Part shown: positions 40,304 through 61,160 of the stretch, piece after piece | Layout of the letters: each line of letters begins with the position of its first letter | How positions within the stretch are numbered: the first letter of the stretch is position 1 | Source of the DNA: Himantopus leucocephalus | Lineage: Eukaryota > Chordata > Aves > Charadriiformes > Recurvirostridae | Direction of reading: 5' to 3' | DNA: 64,000 bases | Assembly (NCBI GenBank): GCA_003993805.1 | Contig: RSEF01000031.1 | Span: forward strand, 57,008,839-57,072,838 | The notes under the pieces: generated by a model | Database searches by the model: none | What the model was told of the DNA's origin: nothing | The model's input: only the letters and a program-made list of their open reading frames with translations | Position numbers and translations under genes: made by a program

Positions 40304-40326
40304 TGATACCGTAAAACTCGGTATCA
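40304..40326 (+). repeat. 23-bp LTR-end-like palindrome
   Basis: TGATACCG and CGGTATCA are perfect inverted arms around a 7-base centre. They begin TG and end CA like an LTR, and directly precede the primer-binding-like site. It may be a massively deleted 5' LTR or only a U5 stem-loop. Confidence 0.45.
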
Positions 40327-40329
40327 TTT

Positions 40330-40347
40330 TGGCGGCCCAGGCGGGAC
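40330..40347 (+). other. Retroviral primer-binding-site-like sequence
   Basis: TGGCGGCCCAGGCGGGAC lies three T residues after the LTR-like CA terminus, where a primer-binding site is expected. It begins TGG, complementary to a tRNA CCA end. The tRNA cannot be named from sequence alone. Confidence 0.5.
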
Positions 40348-40718
40348 ACTGCTTCTGAATCTCAACGGATCCGTGGGATCGCTGGGACTCCAGCTGGCAC
40401 AGAGGGATTCTCGGGGAGAACCTCCGATCCCCGGACCAAAGAGCTCGAAGCAAGGCCCCTGGGAAAGGTAAGGTAAAGGTATTCTCTTTTGGAATTTGGT
40501 TGCCTGCCCATAAGACACGGCGAAAGCTTCACAGGGCTGAGCTATACCGTACCTAAGGGGTTTGAGTCCCCAGTTGTTAAGTTCCACAGGATGAAAGTCT
40601 GAGGAGTGCCTGCGTGTTGGTAAGGGGTTCAGGTCCCCAGTTTGGTTGAAAATATGAGTTCGTGTTAGGTGTATTTTTGCCTTCTCTGTGTTTTGGTCTG
40701 TCTATTGTAATTAAGATC

Positions 40719-41732
40719 GGTACAGGACCATCTAAGGGTGGTATTTTAAAGAAATTAGCTTTGGAATGTATCATGAGGCATTGGAAGCAGAATCGGTGGA
40801 CCTCTGGGTGGGGTTGCAACAAGAGAAAATCTGATTAAATATTGCAGTCAATGGTGGCCATTGTATAATTGGAGGAAGGGGAAAAATGGCCCGTGAATGG
40901 CACTTTAAATTATAATACTATGTTACAATTGATGTTATTTCTGAGAAGGGGGGAGAAGTGGGATGAAGTGTTACATGCAGTTATGTTCTTTATGTTAAGG
41001 AATCACCCAGAATGGCAGAGAAAATGTGGTATAAACTTGGCACCTAGGGACCCTTTTGTTTTGGTTCTGGAAAAAGGTAAGGTTAAAACCTTGAAAAGAT
41101 GCTATTCCGCTTGCAGTATAGGACAAAGGTGTCTAAAGGTTTGTGAATAAGGAGAGGATGACATTGAATTACTGGTAGGCCGGGAACAATGAACGTGACG
41201 TACTAGGAAGAGACAGTAGAGGGCACAGTCAGCAAGAAAATGGGCCGGTATTAGGCGCAGAAGGTTTTAGCCCAATAGCAGGACGAACAAGAGCAAGCAG
41301 GGAGACGTTATACAGGCTCCCATACGACAGGCAGTGGGAAATGGGGGACTGGTGACTGTAAAAGTCCCATTCTCCATTACAAATCTTAACAATTGGAAAT
41401 TGGCAGCTGGGAATTATAGAGATGACCCGGATAGGGTGCCCAGTGCTTTTGAAATGATGATTAGAACTCAAGATCCTGATTGGAAAGATATTGAAGTAAT
41501 CATGCAAGTATTATTTGATAGTACTGAAAAAGAAATTATTCACAAGGCAGGCAGGACACAGGTTGCTTCAGGGGCTCTGCCAGGAACAGTCGAAACTCAT
41601 CTTCCTTCTGTGAACCCGAACTGGGATCCAAATACAAATGGAGCAAGACAACTTCTGACCCAGTATCAGAAATGGATTTTGTTTGGGATTCGAAATGCAA
41701 TACCTAAAGCAACCAATTGGTCTAAATTGTAT
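40719..41732 (+). pseudogene. Broken retroviral gag, matrix and capsid part
   Basis: A matrix-like region from about 40719 has no intact start codon and meets in-frame stops (at about 40836 and before 40869). A readable segment at 40869-41150 continues the matrix region. From about 41334 a capsid-like region runs to 41732 and is cut off by the inserted LTR. Identification is by pattern of the gamma-type capsid only. Confidence 0.7.
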
Positions 41733-42228
41733 TGTTGTAGTAAAATTGACATACACTAGGAGAATGAAATGTAGAATGTAATTGAAGCAACCAAGGAAAC
41801 CTACTGCTGCGCAAGTCCTCTCTACTGCCCCAACCCTACTTAATTATATACCTTATATTAAAATAGAGAAATAGTAACTAGACATGACTTACCCACGACT
41901 CAGTTAAGGAACTAACCACCAGACAATGTAGCATTGTTGATAAGCAGGGTATTCCTATCAAGAGAGTGATGAACTGTAGGCCTGGTCAGCAAACTGAGAG
42001 AACAACTTGGAACTGCCAAGATCAGAGGAGAAGTAGGTAAAAGGTAATTTCGACAGGGGCAGATTGTGACCACCTACCCAAATGATACCACCTACTCAGA
42101 AGAGAACAATGGAAGAAGAAGACAGAGTCTGCACACTAATTTACATGGGAAGCGAAGAAATCTTGACCAATCATCAAAGAGAATAACAATAAATAGGTAT
42201 TAATTGTTTGAATATGTAATAATCCATG

Positions 42229-42236
42229 TATAAAAG
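42229..42236 (+). promoter_or_regulatory. LTR TATA box
   Basis: TATAAAAG about 75 bases before the LTR poly(A) signal, the normal U3/R arrangement. Transcription would run toward CKMT2, antisense to both neighbouring genes. Confidence 0.5.
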
Positions 42237-42303
42237 TGGAGATTTTTGGAACTAGGGTGTGCTCTTGTTTTGGGACGAGCACCCCATTTCTGTCCATTAA
42301 TGG

Positions 42304-42309
42304 AATAAA
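42304..42309 (+). terminator. LTR poly(A) signal
   Basis: AATAAA followed about 30 bases later by a TG-rich tract (ctctgtgtgttattgg), as expected for the R region. Confidence 0.5.
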
Positions 42310-42381
42310 CTTGGAAATACCTCTGCTCTGTGTGTTATTGGCTTGCATACTGGGTAAAGAACCCAGATTTGGGACAACAGT

Positions 42382-42781
42382 AATGAGATCAAACAGGATC
42401 GAAAAGAGTCCCCTACCAATTTTATGAATAAATTGAAAGAGGCTGCTTGTAAATATACGACTGTTGATCCTGATTCGGAAGAAGGTAGGAATCAGTTAGC
42501 CACCTTGTTTATAGGGCAATCCTCAGATGATATATGAAGAAAGTTAGAGAAGATGCAGTGAAACGATGCTCGGGATCTGGGTAAATTGCCGGACGTGGCC
42601 TGGGCCGCCTGTAGAAACAGAGAAAAGCAAAAAGAAACGGCAAGCAGCAGGTTGATAGTGGTGTTAGAGGAAAGTGCTCAGGTTAAGGATGGTCAAAGAA
42701 GGGGATTATACGCAGGAAGAGGTCGGGGAAGAGGGGGTTTTCCTCCATTGTGGAATCCCAGACCTTGCTTGGGGGAAAATC
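42382..42781 (+). pseudogene. Broken retroviral gag, capsid end and nucleocapsid part
   Basis: Resumes the capsid C-terminal pattern directly after the inserted LTR, in a different frame from the upstream part. It has at least one stop near 42535 and ends in an Arg/Gly-rich basic run typical of the nucleocapsid region. The zinc-knuckle zone would fall in the gap. Confidence 0.65.
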
Positions 42782-42881
42782 NNNNNNNNNNNNNNNNNNN
42801 NNNNNNNNNNNNNNNNNNNNNNNNNNNNNNNNNNNNNNNNNNNNNNNNNNNNNNNNNNNNNNNNNNNNNNNNNNNNNNNNN
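42782..42881. other. Assembly gap (100 N)
   Basis: Exactly 100 Ns, the conventional filler for a gap of unknown size. The missing sequence should include the rest of the retrovirus, most of a + strand CR1, and probably the CKMT2 terminal exon and 3' UTR. Confidence 0.98.
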
Positions 42882-42924
42882 CAGTTCTATGATTCTATGA
42901 TTCTATGATTCTATGATTCTATGA
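42882..42924 (+). mobile_element. CR1 LINE 3' tail, + orientation
   Basis: Five direct TTCTATGA repeats at the gap edge are the typical CR1 3' terminal repeat read in sense. The body of the element is hidden in the gap. Its orientation is opposite to the CR1 piece at 40159-40303. Confidence 0.75.
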
Positions 42925-43335
42925 CATCGATCTCATAGCTGGGCAGTCCAGCAGACAGGCAGGTTTGCCTGTGTTTGTGCTGTGATGCTGAGAAACATCA
43001 TTCTGAGGGATGTCTGTTACCAAACCCAAACCTTTCTAGCACCTGTGTGCTTTCAATGGAGATCCTCAGCACATGGTGCTAGCAAGTCACATTTGTGGAA
43101 CTTGCTCAGGGTTGGTTTTCTTCATTGCTATAATGGGAATATTTGTCAAGCAGTTCCTGCATGTTAATATTTTTCTTTGAGTAAACATTTCCATTGGACC
43201 AGATTCATCAGGAGTAAAAACTGCCATGGCTCCACTAATGTCAGTGGAGCAAACCCAGCCAGAGGGAAACTGACTCATATCAGCACAGATCTGAGCTAAT
43301 AAGCAAGGGGAAAAAAAAAAAAAAGAATGGGTTAC
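42925..43335 (-). other. CKMT2 last intron (visible part)
   Basis: Searched by eye on the - strand for the conserved CKMT2 C-terminal exon and not found. Holds only a 14-nt A run near 43311 and unremarkable sequence. Confidence 0.7.
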
Positions 43336-55362
<12,027 letters not shown>

Positions 55363-55403
55363 TCCTCTCGGAGGATACGATGCCTGGAAGAGAAGACAGC
55401 CCA

Positions 55404-55447
55404 ATGTCAACCCATAAGTCCTCATATGTCAACCCATAAGTCCTCAT
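55404..55447. repeat. 22-bp perfect tandem duplication beside a splice acceptor
   Basis: Two exact head-to-tail copies of ATGTCAACCCATAAGTCCTC plus AT. On the CKMT2 strand each copy ends in TTGAC, a match to the branch-point pattern yUnAy, about 23 and 45 bases from the acceptor of the first coding exon. Confidence 0.97.
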
Positions 55448-56218
55448 ACAGTACAAATGACAAGTAAAACCTCATTTTTAGTGGTAGCCCTGTAAAAGAA
55501 GAAATTTATTTTTATTATTGGTTTGCTTTTAGGTAGCATGTTCAGAAAAATGGTTAGTATGTACATGTATTATTTCTATACCTGTACCTTAGGTAGAGTT
55601 GGAAATCCATTGAGTTTTTTGGTGTTGTATTGAGCACACAACTCTAAACCCAACACCCTGAATATTTTAATTGTTTTAATTACTTAGGGCCATAATTGAA
55701 TTTTTTAGCAACAACACCTTCATAGCAGCAACACATTATACAGAGACATCTTTTCAGTACCAAAAAGGTACAGCTACTAATGTGGTAGGATATCACATTA
55801 CCTAGGTTGTTCCCTTCAGTGCTATCACCTACAGAAATTCTTGCATCTTTTCCATGGTAGCTGGACCTGTTAAGCACTTCGCCCTTTTTTTTACATATGA
55901 ATAAACTTGGGGTAGGCTTCAATTCATCATCTGGCTCACACCATGGGAAGGGGGATATGCTAGCATGTTCATAGTAGAGCTACGGGTTTGGGGTTATGTC
56001 TGGAGTACAGCAGATCTATAAGTCTAGGAGAGAAGACGGTATGTTCTGTGAAAGTCTGAAGAAGACAATGCACATTTTTTCTTCCAAGAATCAGAATTTG
56101 ACTAGTATTGCCGGTGACTGAGTTCCTCAGGTAGATATAACTCCTCTTTAAAGAAAGGACACAAATTCCAATCTGTGTCATTAACAAAAGCTTATTCTTA
56201 AAACTAGCCTCTGGTAAA

Positions 56219-56228
56219 CCATATTTGG
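56219..56228. promoter_or_regulatory. CArG-box-like site (SRF)
   Basis: CCATATTTGG is a perfect CC(A/T)6GG match about 0.84 kb upstream of the first CKMT2 coding exon. Several matches are expected by chance over 64 kb of AT-rich DNA, so this is only a candidate. Confidence 0.25.
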
Positions 56229-59200
56229 GAAATGGACATGGAATAGTTACAAGAAAACATTAACTTTGCCAAGGATATGCTGCTTCAGTTGTTTTTTCAA
56301 AGTTTTAAAAAATGTAATTGTGTATGTAATCTCTTCACCATTCTTTCGGAGGTTGAACTAAGCACTGCAAAGCATTTGGTTTTATTTTCAGTAAACAAAG
56401 TGTTATAATGTCCAATAATTTTCATGTGGATCTGGGCTAGTTAGCCCAAAACCCTGTAATTCTTTGCCTTTTCCACTCCTGTGTAAAGACAAATGCAACG
56501 TTGCACCTAGATATTCTCACTTGGTAAAAAGATCTTCTCATCTGCTTGCATGCTTTTCTGTTGCAAAGCAGTGTCTTCTTTGTACTTTAGTCACCTATGT
56601 AAGATGAGAAACACGGCTGGGTTTCAAGTTTGAGTCATTTGTTTCATGTCCTGTATCTTGTTTAAATGATTTTATACCTGAGTTTTGTTATTCTGTCTCC
56701 TCCATGCCTGCAATATGCAATATACATTTATCTAACTTTCCTTCCAGAGAAAGATGCTGCCTGATTGACAGAAATGTCAATCTTTTTTCACTGAAAGAAT
56801 TAACCTAAAACAGAAATGGGGAGAGACCACACAGGGAAGGCATTTATTTCTTTTTTCCCCCATTAGAAATACACTGTGGTTTACTCAGTTATTCCGAGTC
56901 CTCGAGAATTAGTTGCACAGCACTAGAGTATAATGAAATATGTGCTGACACCAGGCTGGGACAGGAGGCAGATCATCGACTGTAGCCTTATCTTATCTCT
57001 GGGAGTGGCTCCCCTCCATCCATGAATTCATTTAGGTGAGTCGCAGGACAAGCTTTCATGACTGCAACAGGATTTCTCTCTCCCAAAATGCAGTGGGAGA
57101 ATGTTTGACTGTAAATCAAAATCAAATATGAGGTTTGTAATGGAGGGTTTTTGTGCTTCTTTCCTTTCTGTGTATTTAACAGATGGTGCTTGTGCCTTTT
57201 CACAGTATAGCATCCCCATCCTACACTGTGGAAATATTTGCTTATGACTAATCTGCACAGAACTATTATTGTTATACCAAAGTGTCTGGGAAACAATACA
57301 TGTATTTTCATAGCATCTCTATGTATTTATAGTTGTGCTTCACAGATGCCATCTTTACTGCAAGGAATTGGCTGGCAGTCAAAATCCTGTCCTGAAAATG
57401 AGAAGCCGTATCAAAATCCCACTGCAGACAATGACATTATGACTTCAATGACCCCGGGCACTCATCAGCATCTCCATCAGCCTGGATTTTTTGGGAGCTT
57501 CTAAATCCTGTGTCACTTTAAGGGACAAATCCGGTCCGTGGTCCGTACATCTGATTAAATGAGAGGAATCATGTGCAGTATGTATTTAGAAAGAAGTGTG
57601 AGGCACAACAGGATAATTATAACGCTTCAGAAATAACCAGAGCAGTGCACCTATTGATTACATTGTGTACCGCAGACTAACAGGTAAAGCTAACAGCCTC
57701 AGGCAGGTCATTATATTTAGCCATGTCACATATGTGCTGGCAAGGCTGCACTGTGGTGTTTGCTGTTTTCACACAACCTCCATTCTTTGTACTAATGCAA
57801 TGTGACATGAAAGTCCCATCCTTTGTAGCAGCAGCTATTGGTTGACTGGCTGCATGTTTTTCTACCTTTGAGCCTTTTCCAATGATCAGGGATTCACAAC
57901 AGATAGAAGCAACATCCCAGCCAGAAAGTTGCTCTCTGGATCAACGTGATGTTGTGGTCTGGGACTGGAAGGTAGGTAGAGTGTGCTCTTTGCTAGGCAC
58001 TTGGCATTAATTTATTCTGGAGGAGCTGAGTACACGGGAGATCTACGAGGGTGACAGATGCTAGAAGCTGCTCTTTGTGATTTCTTTGGGGGACAAACCA
58101 TGCTTGCCAAAGATGTTAAAAGCTAAAGGTTGTTTAGCTTCTGATTCAGTGCTTCTTGTGTCCTTCGCTTTGCCCTTGCAACAGCTTTTGGGTAAAAGAG
58201 CACCTGATCCTGGAGCAGCTGAGCAGAGCAAACCACCTGCAGAATGGGTTGTGTGAAAAATACCCTGGGTGGCTGCCGGTAGATTGGCATCCTTGGCTTT
58301 CAGGCTGAACGGCACCGTGTGCCTGAGGTGTAAGGTTGTAACAGAAATCCCAGCCTGCGGACAGAAGAGAAGTAAACCAGCTGGAAAAAGAAATAGATGA
58401 ACCTGGGGGAAAAGGAACCAGTTTGAAAAGGCAAAGAGACTTCCTTTGTAACTCAAACAGTGAAGGCTTTGTGCCATGGCTGATCTGCGATGATACAAGG
58501 ACGTTGTACCTTACTCCTTCTACTCCTACTACTAATGAGGATGAGTAGCCCCTTCTCACTCTTATTTGTGCCAGTCTTTGACTGGATGTGCAACGTGGAG
58601 CTTTAATCCCTAAAGCAGACCCTCTCAGCATGGACAGTTTCATTGTACCCTTCTCCCTTGTTCAGGCAGAATCAGCAGGTTTCTCACATTTCAGGTCTGA
58701 CATGCTAAACGGGTCTGTACCTTTGGGACAGAGTGACTGACTTTTGGACACCTGACCAAAGGCAGATTTTATGCTCATAAAACTGTTTTCCTTTTGAGTT
58801 TTAATAAAGTCCCATAACACAAGTATTTTTCTCGTTGGCAATGTTGTCTTCCATTGTGGCTGCATGCCTTGGACCCCGGACATTCTTGCCTTGTTGGATC
58901 ACAGAAAAGGTTTTTCTTACCCAGAGGCAGGCTCTACTTTACCTGACAGATTCTCCTATAACAGCTCGTAAAAGCCTCCAACACTGGAGATGCCNCTTAA
59001 AAAAAAAAAAAAAGAAATCTGAGTAAGATGAGTAAGATAGGCTTTTTTTTTCTTTTTTTTAAAAAACTATTGTCTAACTACACATCCCTTGTTACAGTTT
59101 AAGCCCAGCACTCCTCAGCCGAACATTTCCTTCCCCAAACTTTACAGTTCTGTAAGCAGAAGTTCAGTTTCTGTCTTTACCAGTAAGTGCCTCAGCTTTT

Positions 59201-59769
59201 TAAACCCAGTCACTCCTGCAGAAAAGGTGACTCTGCTGAGAAGGTGACCTGACAAGCATCAATCATAGCATCACGTGGCTGCTGCCTGCAGGAACTGGGA
59301 GACGACAGCTGGCCTTATCTTCTGCTCCTTAGGTAGGACCTTCTGACTGCAGCGTGGCATTGCCATCGCAGGGACCATCATTTGTGACTGTCAAATGCAA
59401 AGGGTCTAGGGGAACATGAAAGTTAGAATTTCTTATGAGAAGGAAAACATCATCTGGACGGCTGTGGAAAGGTTGACTATAATCCTTTTTATCAAAATGG
59501 TGTAACGCCTAATTCAATAAACAGCTCTTGCCACAAGGGTGGGCTATAGTTCTGAATATAAATGCATATAATACTGCAGCACAAACTGAGTCCACGTTAT
59601 GCCTTGCACAGGTAGTCCACATACAATCAAAATAGCACAAATAGACTTGCACAAAAACTTGCAAAAGTTCAGCAAACAAAGTTTTAACATAATGAGGGTA
59701 CATAATGAACAAGGCACTTTATTTGACAGGAAGCGAGACCATTTTGTTTTGGTTTTCATTTTTTTCCTG

Positions 59770-59779
59770 CTAAAAATAG
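59770..59779. promoter_or_regulatory. MEF2 consensus site
   Basis: CTAAAAATAG is a perfect MEF2 decamer about 4.4 kb upstream of the first CKMT2 coding exon. MEF2 drives many striated-muscle genes; a role here is inferred. Confidence 0.3.
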
Positions 59780-60710
59780 CATGATGTATAAGTAACTCAT
59801 TGCTTCAAAACAAGCATGTCAAAAAGATCCGTTCTGAAAGAGCCTCAAACTATAAAAAATTCTCATCAAAGCTATTTGTCAAATCTGACCTCAAATCATT
59901 AACAGATCCAGCTGTTTTTTTCCCCACAGAACATGTCAACCTGCCCTAACAAGTTTGCACCATCACCGCCTCTGTGGATTCGGAGAATCATAATTATTCC
60001 AGCCAAAGGTGTCGTTAAAGGCGTAAGGTTTTTCTAAGAACACTTTACCAGAAATACCATGCTGTGATTCAGGTTTCACTGCAGACTATCATTAGTCTGA
60101 CACTGTAAGTATTTCACTTTCATCGGGGAAATTTAACCATTGCACAGCCTAAAAAAAAAGAAAGTGCACGTTTTTCTTTTGTAGGTGTTTTCTAAGGGTC
60201 TTTCCTTGTGCTTATGATGATAGAAAATCCATTTTCTCGTACATGCCTATAGAGCTACTGTAGCACAGCTGGGAAGGAGAAAGATTAATTTTTCATGATC
60301 AGAAGAACTTCTGTGACTTTCAGTTTTAACGCTTGAAAAGGAATCGAGCGCTTGCCTGTGCTGATCAGGTGTGCTGGAAGGAAAACAGCTGCATTAGGAA
60401 AGCATCTGCCTTCCCTTTAAAACTATCCAGAGAGAGTATGGTCTGGAGAAGATAAAGGAGTTCCAAGGGTTAATCAACCTGAGTTAAAAAAATAAATAAA
60501 ACTCTTATCTTATTTTTGGCCTGCATTTGTTTGCCTTCAGTTTGAATCATTGGCTTTTGTTATTACTTTCATCAGTTTGTTGTAGAAATTTCTACTTATT
60601 ATTTGTTCCACACGTAGCTACTTAATAAATAGCACCTTTTATCACTCTCCATCAGTTTTTTTATCATATTTTCCAATTTAATAATCACTCTTTTAGCTCT
60701 TCCCTGAACT

Positions 60711-61160
60711 CATTCCATTTTGTTTCATCCCCAGCATCCTCCTGATACTGGAATGGTCATGTCATTCCAGTATATGGTTGTACCAGGTCTCCCAAAGGGA
60801 AGCAGCAGAGCATCTCTGCATCTACTAAGTAGCTTTTGTATTCGGAAATCATATCAGCCCCTTGGGAGCACAGCGGTTCACTAAAAGGGGCATGCTGTGG
60901 TCATTGCCTGCCAAGGGCTGCCCCTTTTGGGAGTTGCACAGTTCCCTGAACTGTGAGTAGGGAGTGATGACTGTGGTCCTCAGCACGGCCTGGGGAGCTT
61001 CCTGATCGAAGCAGCCGGGGAACTGTTTCTGATACGGACATAGATACACTTCCAAGTGAGATTATGTGATGGGGTTGTCTGCAATAGCAGGAACCTGGTT
61101 AACTGATCACTCATATCAATTTTTTTACTGTTACTTTCACTTTCCTTTTAAACTGGAATG
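60711..61160. promoter_or_regulatory. Cluster of MCAT/TEAD-type cores
   Basis: CATTCC or its complement GGAATG occurs at 60711, 60751, 60763 and 61155. The middle two are the arms of an 11-bp perfect hairpin (60745-60773, ATACTGGAATG / CATTCCAGTAT, 7-base loop). CAGCTG E-boxes lie nearby at 59909, 60266 and 60386. Confidence 0.3.

Larger units (their letters stand above)
41733..42379 (+). mobile_element. Nested solo LTR inserted in the retroviral gag
   Basis: A 647-bp element with terminal TGTTGT and ACAACA inverted ends and gta(t/a) at both outer flanks, a possible short target duplication. Internal order fits an LTR: CCAAT-type box (gaccaatcat, about 42165), TATAAAAG at 42229, AATAAA at 42304, then a T/G-rich U5. 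Gag-like sequence continues on both sides, which supports later insertion of a separate element that has lost its interior. Confidence 0.75.
40304..42781 (+). mobile_element. Endogenous retrovirus remnant, gammaretrovirus-like (5' part)
   Basis: In + order it shows a possible LTR terminus (40304-40326), a primer-binding-site-like sequence, an untranslated leader of about 370 bases with a possible splice donor near 40468 (aaggtaaggt), and broken gag matrix, capsid and nucleocapsid regions. It then runs into the assembly gap, so pol, env and the 3' LTR are not visible. The capsid part resembles class I (gamma-type) gag by the order of its conserved aromatic and charged positions. Stops and a frame change make it non-functional. 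A different LTR is inserted within it. Confidence 0.8.

Noticed and set aside
42925..43335. Search for the CKMT2 last exon between the gap and 43335
   Set aside because: No frame on the - strand reads the conserved creatine kinase C-terminus; the exon is not present in this interval.
58061..58643. 145- and 165-codon ORFs on the - strand upstream of CKMT2
   Set aside because: Two overlapping frames without domains. Neither resembles RASGRF2 or a CKMT2 leader exon.
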